From Takakia lepidozioides (Eukaryota; Streptophyta; Takakiopsida; Takakiales; Takakiaceae), in the NCBI GenBank assembly GCA_030704615.1, contig CM060733.1:28580001-28644000 (forward strand): a stretch of 64,000 nt of DNA, given 5' to 3'. Under the pieces are notes generated by a model. The model worked only from the letters and a program-made list of their open reading frames with translations. It was not told the origin of the DNA and did not search any database. Below, one piece after another: positions 1-10,026 of the stretch (its first letter is position 1; every line of letters begins with the position of its first letter). Position numbers and translations under genes: made by a program.

Positions 1-2706
1 GCGTCCTCTGTGTGGCAGATCCAAGCTGGGAAAATTGGAACCCAGATGTTCGCTTTGTGAGCTTTGCTGAAATAGCAGATATTTGTAATGTGGTTTCTTC
101 TCTTGTGAATAAGAGGTCCTCTGAAATGCATTAACACTGATTAGTCGGAGAAGCTGAAGACACTGTTGAATGCTGTGCCCGTGCGGGGTCTGAGGTATTC
201 AAAACTAGTTATGGTATTGAAGGCCAGTCCAATAACTTGTTAAAGCTACAGTACTGCAGCAAGCTCTCCGTAATAGCATTCTACTCTCCTCTCGTTTCCT
301 GCTCTGTTCCAACCAGGCCTGGAGTCTTAAGTCCAGGGGAAGCGGAGTCTAATCAGTACATATTCTCTTATCTCCCTTCAAGGGTCCTCCTCCTGTATTT
401 GGCTTATTGTCGGCTGTGTGGGTTAGTATTATGACAGTTTTGGCTGAGTTTCCTTACTCTGTTGGCCCAGAACAGCATGATGGGTTCTAATAGGGTGGAT
501 GTGGGTCAGAGACTATGGCCTGAGAGCCAGTCATAGCCAATGTTTGCAAGGAATGATCAGTGGGTAGAAACTATCTGCGCTTTCTCTGTAGCCATGTTTC
601 TCACTCAGTGGTCTTTGTTCTAACCAGACATTGGGCAGGATAGTGATGTTAGGATTTTGGCATCAACTGTCACTGATGATGGTCATTTCATATTATGGAC
701 AGGGCCAGGTTGGATCCCAGCAACAAGGACAGGTGGCTCAGCAGCATTTGCTACAACATCAGCAAAAGCTACAGCAGGTTGTAGTTTCCCTAGTCCTACA
801 CAGGGATGTCTTGTATCTTTGTAACTTCCATGGAAAGCAGCCAGAAGTGGCCAGCAGTTATAAGATGTGGGAAGTAGCTGACAAGATTGTTGGTGGAGTC
901 AGACTCAGTTGCAGCAGTTGCAGCAGCAGCAGTATCAGCAACATTTGCAGGCACAACAGGTGTCTCTCTCTGCCTCTTTTAGTGATAAGCTTCTTTCTTT
1001 TCTTTTCTTCCATACAACAAACACCTCTCTCTGCCCTCTGAAATGCTATATGTCATTGTTAAGATCTAATACATGCGATGGTAGGTGAGATTAGACAGAC
1101 AGTTTACTGTTATGCAACATGCCAGACCGTTTTCTCCATAGATATCCGTTAATTGTGTTCCTGCTGCCAAAAGATTGAGAGACTTAGGAAAAATTTGTTG
1201 TGTAGTAGTCATAAATCTCCATGTGTACTCGGGGATGAAGCAGGAGAGGCAAACTCTTCAGCAACTGCAAGCACAGCAGCAACAGACTCTTCATCAGCAG
1301 CTCCAGAACTCACAGCTGCAGGCCTCCCAACAAAATACACTACCGCAAGCTAACCAAGGGCGCTCTCAGATGAATCAGCTGGCATCTATGAACCCCTATG
1401 GCAACTCACAAACTTCACTACTACCTTCTAGCATGGTTAGGACTTTTTCTCCGTTCCTGGCAGCATACCTGTTTCCATGTTCGTGCCATGTTTGAGTGGT
1501 TCTTTGGTTTTGGTTTTGGTTTCTATGGTTCTACAGTTTGATTGTTTTGTGTTGGACCTTTTGTGCCTGCCACAATGTGATAAAAAAATTTCGGTCATTT
1601 GTGTTTGGTCCATAACAAAAAGATGACTTCATTGCCATAAGACTGCATACTGAGTCATGTATATCACAGCCCTTTAATTTCCATCAGACTGGATGTTGTT
1701 GCATGTGCAAACTAAACGAACTTAATTAAGTAGGATGTTTGTTAACTTAATTTTGGTGGAAATTGTCATTGGAGAGAGAAAATGAAGCGAAGAAATTGCA
1801 TAGCATTCAGTGGAGTGCCTTCAAGAAAGTGAAACACAAAGTTCTTCCATTCTTAATGAGTCAACTAAGTTTGCTGATGGTGGGTGGCAATGTCTGGCAG
1901 ATAGCAAACATGAATCAGCCAGGGGGGCAGTCACAGGCCCTTTTGCAACAGCGATTGCAGCAGGTACCCACCCTACCATCTTTTCTTAAAACTGGAGTTA
2001 GGAGGCTAAGACGAGGGAGAAAAGACTGATGACAACTGATGTAGTCAATATTAAGTGGGCTCATCAGTCATGGCTGAGGTTTGCTAGTTTGCAAGAGGTG
2101 GAGGGAAGGAGGAATCCTTCTAATGCTGGGGGTAGAGGAAGAGTGGGGCAGAAATAGACATCTCTGACCTCTTGCGTTTTTTTGATAGTTACAAGGAGCA
2201 AATCAATCACAGCGTATCCTCTCTGATCCATGTAAGGCTTCCACCCTAGAGGCTTCCTCACGCAGAAACCTCGTCTCGTGATGTGAGTTCGAATTAACTG
2301 GGTTTTATTTCTGTTTAATCATATGGATCTTTCAGATTTCAGTCAAATTTATCTTGGTCTGTCTTTGGGTTTGCAGAATCACATAGAAGGTTTGACGCTA
2401 GACAACGATGTTGCCACAAAAACCACATTGTCAGCCTTATTGCCCTATTTATTGGGCTTTTCTACGCAATTTTGAAGGCATTGGCTGCATGTCTCGGGAG
2501 CTGGCAGATAATATTGTGTCTGTATTGTTGCAGTGTACAGTATGAGCAATATGGGACTTTCAGGAACTGGAAGCCAGGCAACCTCAACACTTGCCTTACC
2601 ATTGCAGCAGCAGTTGGCTGGCCAGGCAAATTACACGGGTCTCTTCAACTCGAGTCAGAGTACAGGCTTTGGACAGCAACGGCAGCAACCCCCACCATCT
2701 CAATGA
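1..2706 (+). CDS. 3' end of a glutamine-rich protein gene, possibly a Mediator-type subunit (5' end outside window)
   Basis: Exons were placed by GT..AG borders and by continuity of a Gln-rich frame: about 1-55, about 315-352 (tentative), 703-777, 903-959, 1244-1435, 1901-1963, 2189-2231 and 2534-2706, with TGA at 2704-2706. The exons from 703 to 1963 are all phase 0. They encode runs such as QQLQQQQYQQHLQAQQ and QQLQAQQQQTLHQQLQ, followed by a Ser/Gly/Gln tail ending QQRQQPPPSQ. No catalytic domain is visible. Known of the family: several plant transcription co-regulators, among them Mediator subunits such as MED8, have a long Gln-rich C-terminus. The segment ILSDP before the tail recalls such proteins, but this is memory, not a search. 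The link between the exons at 315 and 703 is not in phase, so a small exon may be missing. The gene identity is uncertain; the exon chain from 703 to 2706 is much firmer. Confidence 0.5.
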
Positions 2707-4072
2707 CAATTTACGAGTTGCTTCTGTATAATGTAATGAACACTGCAACGACAACTTACAACTGTTGCTGAGATTCCCTACGGATTGTACAACAACATTG
2801 TCAATTATCGTGATGGATGGATACGTCAATCAGTCAATCATTTGATTGTTAATATCAATTGATTGACAATTGTTCAACTTTTGTTCCTGATATACTCAGT
2901 TAGCCAGCCTAGGAACAGCTGGACATTGACAGACTCGCAAGACAGTCCTGATCATGGACAAAAGAGACCCTCAACAAAGCAGAAGCCTATGCTCCCAGGA
3001 GATCACAACAGATAAGACAAAGAAGATGACCCTTGTATCCACAGGCCCTTCACTCCGAAGCAAATTAGCCCTTGAGCCTAGAGTGTATGGGCAGGGGCTC
3101 AAAACGCAAGTGAGTCTTAGTTTTGGAACTCCTATTTGTCATGTCTTGTATCCCTTGAGCTCGGCAGGAAAGGCCATTGGCACGGAGCAAGGGTGTCCCC
3201 AACATTCAGAAGTTGAATCATAAGGGGATTCATCATTGAACGTGTCCCCAACATTCAGAAGTTGAATCATAAGGGAATTCATCATTGAACGCTTTCGGCG
3301 GAGAATACTCATCTTCAAGCATCCAATAGAAGGGCCAGTGGTCAGGGCACGAGGTCGCTTATAAGTAGTTGTGTGTTCGAAGTCACATAGGTGTATGTGG
3401 AGTGTCACGCGACACAGCCAACAACTATATAAGGGGGACTTTTACAGGACTTATATAATTTCTTCTAAAGTATCATTATGGAAATTTCGCTCACGAAACC
3501 GCTTGATTGTCTTACATTTCACCTCACCGCTCATGGCTCGTGGCTAATGAAATAGTAAACCACGCTCACCAAGTAAAGAATCTGAGAAGGACTCTTGGGC
3601 AGAGCCTACTCTTGCTTGATTGCTTGGCCTGCGTACCTGAACTGCAAGAAGATGAAAATTCAGCTCCTCATAGTGCAAGTTTTATTTTCAGAATAGGCTT
3701 TCACAAAAAGAACTGCAATCACTGCCCACATCCGTCTCCGCTAGACATGCGACCCTGGCTTAATTTCCTGCAACCCACATGGAGGGTTGAAGGTTTCACT
3801 GCCCAGAGAATTTGCACGTAAGTCCACTTGGATCTACGGGTGACTAGAGCTAATTGAGAGATTTCGGAATACTTCCATCTCTTCTCCAACATCCCCAGGT
3901 GAGAGCTCCCACCTTCAACCAGGTTTAGGTCTCAAGATGAAGATTCACCATTTTTCCTATTTTATACTCTAATAATATATATTTATTCCAGTACTGGGTA
4001 TATGGAAAGAATTTACCCTTCATATGGGGATATTCCAGATTGTTTACCTATATCTCTGAATTTTGTGGCCTC
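2707..4072. other. 3' flank and intergenic DNA without recognisable gene
   Basis: Short frames occur on both strands but none has a recognisable motif, good splice context or low-complexity bias like the upstream gene. The stretch 2825-2870 is rich in TCAATCA/TGATTGA inverted motifs. A 49 bp tandem duplication lies at 3193-3290 (separate entry). Part of this may be 3' UTR of the upstream Gln-rich gene. Confidence 0.5.
3193..3290. repeat. Tandem duplication, 2 x 49 bp
   Basis: The unit running from GTGTCCCCAACATTC to CATCATTGAAC occurs at 3193-3241 and again at 3242-3290. The copies differ at one base (GGGGATT versus GGGAATT). Near identity and head-to-tail placement indicate a recent local duplication. 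No coding role is seen. Confidence 0.9.
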
Positions 4073-4288
4073 GGTGGTGGGCCCACCACCTCATTAACCC
4101 TTAAACGCCGCGGGGCCCATTTTGGGCTTTCACCCTTACAGTGAAGGCTATAACATTTGCAGATCTTACCCGAATTTCATGAAGAAAAAAACCTAAGACG
4201 GGCTCCAACTGTACGGCCCAGATCCGGAAGCCATTGTCCTAATTCCAGTTTAAGGGTAAGTAACCAGGGTTTGAGTGAGAGGGAGTCA
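4073..4288 (+). promoter_or_regulatory. Candidate promoter with TGGGCC (site II-like) boxes and an 18 bp palindrome
   Basis: A perfect 18 bp palindrome, GGTGGTGGGCCCACCACC, lies at 4073-4090. GGGGCCCATTTTGGGC follows near 4111-4127 and CGGCCCAG near 4215. TGGGCC/GGCCCA boxes are typical of promoters of plant housekeeping and growth genes. They sit 70-215 bases before an ATG at 4289, so they could drive the short ORF there. Promoter activity is inferred only from these motifs. Confidence 0.3.
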
Positions 4289-4378
4289 ATGGCGGCGAGC
4301 TCCTGCGCCTTCACTTTGTTTCCTGCGGTTTGTGTTTGGCTCCTGCGATTAGAAACAAATCAGGAAGCAGATAGGTAG
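4289..4378 (+). CDS. Possible first exon with a signal-peptide-like N-terminus, unassigned
   Basis: The ATG at 4289 opens a short frame beginning MAASSCAFTLFPAVCVWLL, a small polar start followed by a hydrophobic stretch, as in a secretory signal. It runs to 4378, and a donor-like CAGATAG/GTAGGT lies at its end near 4375. I could not find a convincing second exon: the next recognisable coding segment (4453-4664) is on the opposite strand. It may be a real first exon, a small ORF or chance. Confidence 0.2.
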   Translation: MAASSCAFTLFPAVCVWLLRLETNQEADR

Positions 4379-4452
4379 GTACTGGACTGGGAAAGGAAAA
4401 TTACACACACAATGGCCCAAACCGATTGCAAACACAAGGAGAGACATTTTAC

Positions 4453-4664
4453 CTCATAATAGACCGCAGCTGCTGAGTTAACATAATCGCTGGTGGCAAT
4501 GGTCACCATCTTCAGTGAGTCACTACAAGATAGCCCTGCTGGCAATCGTTGATCAGGCTGCAAATAGTCCACTGGATTCACAAGAGAGACAAATTGGGCC
4601 TTTACTCCCACACTCAAGTATGTAGGGCTCACCAAAGGATCTTCAACAATAGTGACATCAATGG
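4453..4664 (-). pseudogene. Orphan exon of a BPI/LBP-family lipid-binding protein
   Basis: Read on the minus strand, this exon encodes a segment containing LSVGVKAQFVSL, a Cys in LSCSDSLKMVTI, and YVNSAAAVYYE. It ends at a clean donor (TATGAG/GTAAAA, intron from 4452). Plant BPI/LBP-related proteins have the same order in their second lipid-binding lobe: an LSVGV..F strand, a conserved Cys, then KMV-I and a NSA-x-YY helix. The family binds lipids or lipopolysaccharide. Neighbouring exons of the family could not be found on either side; an open minus-strand stretch at 4790-4960 shows no clear similarity. It is most simply a gene fragment, but a gene with diverged or distant exons is not excluded. 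Confidence 0.4.
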
Positions 4665-4734
4665 CTGCTGTTTAATCGATAGGAACACGCCGTGGGAGCC
4701 CAAGAAGGAAAGAGTCAAGCTGTTCTATTCGTGA

Positions 4735-6565
4735 GACAATCGTTGAATCCCATATTCAAATGCATACACAAACCTGTTTCCAGCATAGGTGCCTATGAGA
4801 TAAGAAACAACATAAGAGGTTTTTGGAGACTTTCCTGCACATCGGTAGTAACTTGTCAAAGTCACTCCAAGCCACCACAGATCCACCCAACGAGCTAACT
4901 TACATAATTCCATATGCATCTCAGGGCCGAGTTTGATAAGAGGGCAAAACAGGCATAAATAGGTTGAAGAAGAAGGTGCCCTCGCCACATTATCCTTGAC
5001 CTTGTGTCATGACCCATGGAGGATTTAACCGAACATCAACCGAAAATGACCTCTTGTATCTGTTGCTTATGTCTGTAGTCAAGTAATGTCGGATTGGTCT
5101 CTGTCGGATTGGTCACCACGGTGCAGCTCAGCAGGCAAAGATTGAAACACGGTCTGCTAAGACCAAGCTGACTTTCCCAAGAACCTTGTAAACATCAGGA
5201 AGAATACCAAATCATGGTACTAACTGGAGCCAAAGAGCCCACATTTGCAGGATGAAAAGGTTGTGCAGCATCGACATGTACGATCTCCCTCTTAGATTGG
5301 TGTGTGAAACCCCTCCGCGCTCAACCACGCTGGAACATCGACGTCCCTTCCCCGCGGTGCAAGACAGTTATTTTTTAGCAGTCCGGCAGGGCCAAAAAAA
5401 ATTGACGACAATGACGTAGAGATGATTACATGGCACTATGGCACCCTATTCCTGCTCTACGCTAAACTAGCTTCCGACCTTGGGTCGTCGCTAGAATGAC
5501 AACGATGATATGTCACTTTGGCACCCTATTTCCGCTATACAGTCGTTAGTTTGCCAGATTTTGAATGTGGTGAGGATATTATTAGCAGGGTGTGAATGTG
5601 ATGAGCCCGCTGTCAGAGTCCCTTTGCGCCATAAAGCCAACTTGTTAGCACGAGGCCACACAAAATTCAGAGGCCCAAAATGTAGGCGTCTTCAGTCACC
5701 TCGTGCTTGAGATAACTTAAGCTGTAGAATTTGTGACACTCCAAAAGGTCACATTCTTTGTCGCTAAAGATTCGCATGCTGACGAAACTTAAACAAGGCG
5801 TCTAATGAGATGCAAGATGTGCTAATTCTGCAATGAGGGAAAATGTGTGCCGACTTGCTTGAGCACATTTTTGAGGTTGATGGGATGAAGCATCAGGTTG
5901 CAATCCCCAAGTTATCTCTAGAGCACCAATACTCGACTCCTTTCTATTCTCCGCATAGAGTAGGCAAACAAGAGAACAAGAGCGATGTAGGAGCTCCGTG
6001 GTTTGCGGTGAGAGAGAGCCCCCAACGGTCTCTTCGTCTCCCTCCCGGGCCTGTCCCCTACATCGGCTACCTCCCTGTCGTTTGGGAAAATACTATTAGC
6101 AAAACCCAAACCTCGGGAGTTTCAGTTACATGGAATACTAACTTTATTGATACCTTCTCAATTCATCTTTCCCATTTTACAAGACCACCATCATCACCTC
6201 TCCATCCTAGATCTCTCTCTTAACTCTCCCACAAGTAAGCGGCGCATTTCATCCGTATTGGGATTCCAAAGCCCCCGCAGTCGCCGTCAACTTCATGATG
6301 CTTAACTTCGCCCCTGCCACCTGGTCAAGCCCCCCAGGAGCTGAAACCAGCTCCCCCAAACCCCCTCCACACTCTCACTATCGTTTACCCACTCTCTAAG
6401 TCATTTCGTTTCAGCTCATTTCTTTCCAAACTTTATACACTGCTCCCACTGCTCACAGTCTTGTTTTTGTGTTTTGTTTCTTAACTCTCCTTTCTAAGCT
6501 TCTCTTCTCCCCGAAATGGGTCCTTTCAATGCCTCGCAGCGCCGCCACAACTCCAACGCCTGGAA
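4735..6565. other. Intergenic region, no gene recognised
   Basis: Frames here are short and carry no motif I know. A diverged direct repeat is visible: GGCACCCTATTCCTGCT near 5438-5456 and GGCACCCTATTTCCGCT near 5519-5536, both after a GATGAT context. From about 6230 to 6515 the plus strand is pyrimidine-rich (long CT tracts, CTTTATACACTG near 6430), which would suit a 5' UTR or promoter for the ORF at 6566. Part of it could be an old LTR, but no partner copy is in the window. Confidence 0.35.
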
Positions 6566-7303
6566 ATGCAACCATCCAGGCCCTTCCAGAACCCCGCTGA
6601 TCACCCGACCCCAGCCATCCTCAGGAACAAGATTCTTCCTGGCCCACCAGGCTCAAGCGATCCTTCCACATCAGCTCCAGGCCAGGAGGTCAGGCTCCCC
6701 CATGCACGCGGCACATCATCTCCAGACCAGGAGGTCGGGCTCCCCCATGCACACGATACAACCCGCACGACAACAAGTACAAGCTCGTCAGGTGGAAATC
6801 GCTCCAACCATGGACACCAGGCAACTGCAGCACAAGCCCCCAATTTTAATCCTCACCTATATGGGTTCAACGTCAATATCTTCCCTTGGTCATCCAACAT
6901 GGGCAACCGGAATGGCAAATTGTGGGGACCAAGAATTGTATCAGTTTCATTCATTCCAGATCAATATCTATCCAACTTCCCCGATATAGCCAACCACTTT
7001 GGGTTTTATCTGGGCTGCATCTCAGTGTTTGACCCCTTTATGTGCATGGACAATATCAGGACCGATCCGGCTTGGAGAGCCACCACCATTGCCTCAAGAG
7101 TGAATGACTCGGGTAGTGCAAAATTTGTTTTAATGATGCCCAATGAGGCTGTCTTTCCGCCCTATGTCGGGTTACCCATTGATGAGGAAGGTAACTACTT
7201 CACGATCAGGCTTATTTCGTCCCGAGGCTACACGATTATAGTACGTGAACGGAAGCACGTAGCTTCCGTGTTAGCCTGCACTACAAGGCAACCCCCTCGG
7301 TAG
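6566..7303 (+). CDS. Unassigned 245-codon ORF; its 3' end is made of Gypsy-1 sequence
   Basis: The ATG at 6566 follows GGAA. The first ~90 residues are Pro/Ser/Thr-rich, including the repeated phrases QEVRLPHARGTSS and QEVGLPHAHDTTR. From about residue 95 the composition becomes that of a folded domain (NPHLYGFNVNIFP, FGFYLGCISVFDPFMC, KFVLMMPNEAVFPPYVG). I recognise no family. From about 7215 the sequence matches, in reverse, the 3' non-coding region of Gypsy-2 (around 38060-38150), so the last ~29 codons are transposon-derived and the true host frame is cut off. The ORF could be the remains of a host gene or the gag of another element. A second frame from ATG 6516 overlaps its start. Confidence 0.4.
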   Translation: MQPSRPFQNPADHPTPAILRNKILPGPPGSSDPSTSAPGQEVRLPHARGTSSPDQEVGLPHAHDTTRTTTSTSSSGGNRSNHGHQATAAQAPNFNPHLYGFNVNIFPWSSNMGNRNGKLWGPRIVSVSFIPDQYLSNFPDIANHFGFYLGCISVFDPFMCMDNIRTDPAWRATTIASRVNDSGSAKFVLMMPNEAVFPPYVGLPIDEEGNYFTIRLISSRGYTIIVRERKHVASVLACTTRQPPR

Positions 7304-7645
7304 CGCAGTTATGGTACGCGCACGCGCCAGGTGCGCTCTAGCACGTGAACTCCCAAAGAAGGCGCAAGTTTCCTTGCCCCTTGGATGGGAGTCACCCGAT
7401 TTCGGCACTGCGCAAACATACGATTAATCCAATTTACCTCTCCCACTTTTGTAAGCTAGCATGCATTCTACACACTAGCCAACCATACCATGCATCACCA
7501 TTCCAAACAAAATATGAGGCGCAACATTTGGAAACCATTTATAACAAAATTTATACAACACAAGTTTTTGCAATCGGATTCCTGAGCTAGCTAAGCCGGG
7601 CTAAGCATGCATTTCCTCCCCCACGATCCAAGGTTGATGTCCCCA
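7215..7645 (-). other. Gypsy-1 3' non-coding region, abruptly truncated
   Basis: This stretch matches Gypsy-2 37728-38150 in reverse, including the pieces around GCTAGCTAAGCCGGGCTAAG and CCTTGCCCCTTGGATGGG. In Gypsy-2 this region continues a further ~480 bp and then enters the 3' LTR. Here it ends near 7215 without LTR or target-site duplication, so the end is a deletion or recombination breakpoint rather than an element terminus. Confidence 0.8.
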
Positions 7646-8348
7646 TCAATGCTTCTTCCGCTTTTGAGGTCGCCCTTCGAAAGTTGCAACTGCCTCGGAT
7701 GCGTTTCCCATTTCTGAGGCACGCACCCAAGATGCCTCCACATGATGATAGCCCTTCCATTTCACGAGATACTCAGTTTCTCGATTCTTGAACCTCCTCG
7801 ACTTAAGCACTGCCTCCACCTCGTACTTTGGTTCATTTTCATAATCCAACAGCACAGGTGGCGGACGCAACACTTGATGCCGATTCGGACGCGCTTCATC
7901 TTTGAAGTAAGGCTTCAAAAGGGAGACGTGGAATACCGGATGCACCTTGTTGTTTGCCGGTAGCTCCAATTCATACACATCCTCATTCATAACCTTCCGG
8001 ATGTCCCGCATACGGAGGTACGAACTTCGGGCTCACTCCCGGAGGTAGTCGGAAATTCTTGATGTTCAACCAGACCTCTGTGCCTGCCTCAAACTTAACT
8101 TCCCTCCGCTTCCGATTCGCCTGCCTTTCATACTGTTTCCTAGCTTTGGCAATGTTGTACTTTGCGAGCTTCAACAAACGCTCGCGTTGTTCCAGCACTA
8201 CTGCTGCTGCCGGTTCTTCAACATCTTGGGCGGCCCAACTTGTCGGCACCATAGGTGCTTTTCCATAGACCAATACGAAAGGGGAAACTCCCGTTGCGGA
8301 ATGTTTTGTGTTATTATAACAGAACTCTGTCGTGTCCAAGTGCTCCAC
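7646..8348 (-). pseudogene. Gypsy-1 integrase C-terminus and chromodomain
   Basis: Two overlapping frames (8348-7983 and 8011-7646) cover the end of the Gypsy-1 polyprotein. The first has the post-core region (YNNTKHSATGVSPF, VYGKAPMVP) and a basic linker (RQANRKRREVKFE). The second has the KVHPVFHVSLLKPYF motif typical of chromoviral integrase, followed by a chromodomain (YEVEAVLKSR, YLVKWKGY, ASWVRASEM). Chromodomains are thought to direct integration to marked heterochromatin. The frame changes near 8000 relative to the intact Gypsy-2 frame, so the protein is broken. Confidence 0.85.
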
Positions 8349-9076
8349 CTAGTCTGATTGGTCTGCCGCCACGTAATTTCGCAAGATCTGCTTCACCACG
8401 GAATTCATTCTTTCCGTTTGGCCGTCCGTCGTAGGTCGGAAGGCGGTGCTCATTTTGAGCCTCGTCCCCATTTTCTTCCAAAGTGCCCTCCAAAATTTAC
8501 TCGTAAACTTTGGATCGCGGTCCGAGACAATATCCTTCGGGAGTCCATGATGCTTGAAAACGTGGGTGAAGTAAAGTCGCCCCGTCTCCTGCGCCGTTGC
8601 CGTCTCCTTGGTGAAGATGAAATGACCCATTTTACTTAATCATTTTGACAGTGGCATAGCAGTCATGGAATCCATCGAGACACTTTCCCAAGACCCCTCT
8701 GAAATCGGCAAGGGTTGTAACAGCCCCGCTTGCTTTTTGTACTCGCTCCGGTTTTGTCGGCATGGGGTGCATGTCTTGACATACTCCTCGGCCTCCTCCC
8801 TCAGTTTGGGCCAGAAATACTCTTTCTTCAAGAGTGCCGTGGTGCGCTTGGCTCCGCCGTGGCTCGCAAGTGGGCCATCATGGCATTCTCTCAAGAAACT
8901 ATCTTTGATCCCTTCGGCACGTAGAGACGCTTTTGCTTATACCGGAGCAGTCCATTTTGCAAGTGGAACTGCGATTTAACCCCCATCCTCAAGTCCCGCA
9001 TCACGGACTTTGCCATCTCATCCTTCCGGTAAGCCTTCCGGATCTTCCTTTGGAGCGTCGTCTCGCCCCTGTACAC
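8349..9076 (-). pseudogene. Gypsy-1 integrase zinc-binding and catalytic core
   Basis: Fragments 9076-8891, 8894-8640 and 8630-8349 together cover the integrase N-terminus. The H2C2 zinc site is seen as H..LASHGGAKR followed by CTPCRQNR. The core has the acidic residues in SMDSMT, VSDRDPKF and DGQTER, matching the D, D and E of DDE integrases. The fragments lie in different frames, with a stop between 8640 and 8631. All three acidic residues survive although the reading frame does not. Confidence 0.85.
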
Positions 9077-9495
9077 CTCATGAGCTGCTGCTTTCTACTT
9101 AAAGCATCGGCCACCACATTGCCCCGTCCCGGTTTGTACCGGATATCCAAGTCAAACACCGCCAAAATGTCTTGCCACCTAAGTTGTTTTGGGGACAACT
9201 TAGGCTGCGTAGCAAAATACTTCACCGTGACATTGTCCGTGAATACCTTCACCGGGTTGGAACCAACATAGTGGCGCCAAAGCTCATGGCAATGCACCAT
9301 CGCCTTCATCTCTTTCTCGTGCGTCGGCCACCGTCGCTCCACCTCATTCAGTTTATTACTTTCGTAAGCCACTGGACGTCGATCTTGCATAAGTACACCC
9401 CCAATCGCGAAGTCCGACGCATCTGTATGAATCTCAAACGGATGGTCGAACTCCAGGATTTTCAAGACTGGAGCTTCCGCCATCCGCTGCTTCAA
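9001..9495 (-). pseudogene. Gypsy-1 RNase H domain
   Basis: The minus-strand frame shows the RNase H of a Ty3/Gypsy element: IHTDASDFAIGGVL, RPVAYESNKLNEVERR, WPTHEKEMKAMV and VFTDNVTVKYF, then the connection LSPKQLRWQDILAVFDLDI and the start of the spacer before integrase. The THEKE motif is uninterrupted here, whereas Gypsy-2 carries extra sequence after THEK. The domain is readable for 164 codons but is out of frame with the flanking RT and integrase. Confidence 0.85.
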
Positions 9496-9660
9496 CTCGG
9501 CAAAAGCTTGGCCACAAAAGGTGTTTCATACCCATACCTTGGATTTACACAGAAGGTGTGACAGCGGCCCCGCAATCTTGGCAAAATTTCTCACATACTT
9601 TCGGAAATAGGAGGCGAGTCCTAGGAAGGATCGCACTCCCGGGACCGAAGTCGGAGGCTC

Positions 9661-10026
9661 CTAGTCCAAGATCGCCCTCACTTTTCTGTCATCCATTTTG
9701 ATCCCATCCTGTGTAATCACATGCCCCAGGAACTCCACTTTTGTGACCCCGAATTCGCACTTTGAAGCTTTGGCATACAACTTCCCTTCCCGCAATTTCT
9801 GGAACACCCTTTTGAGGTGCTCCAGGTGCTCCTCCTTTGTTTTCGAGTACATCAAGATGTCGTCGATGTACACGATCACAAAGTCATCCAGCCACTCCTG
9901 GAAAAGACTGTTCATCAGCGTGCTAAAGGTCGTGGGTGCATTGGTGAGCCCAAAAGGCATCACCAAGAACGTATATGAACCATACCTTGTCCTGCACGCG
10001 GTCTTCTCCTCATCTCCTTCCGCCAC
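9661..10026 (-). pseudogene. Gypsy-1 reverse transcriptase, palm with YIDD
   Basis: This frame holds the RT motifs [28 protein letters not shown] and KCEFGVTKVEFLGHVI. The catalytic YIDD is intact, unlike Gypsy-2 (YIDN). It starts in a different frame from the preceding segment (11179-10010), so a frameshift near 10020 separates the fingers from the palm. A TAG follows at the end of the segment near 9661, within the thumb/connection region. Confidence 0.85.

Noticed and set aside
8059-9561. Several plus-strand frames of 70-130 codons across the Gypsy-1 pol region
   Set aside because: They are antisense shadows of the minus-strand integrase, RNase H and RT, whose motifs are clear.
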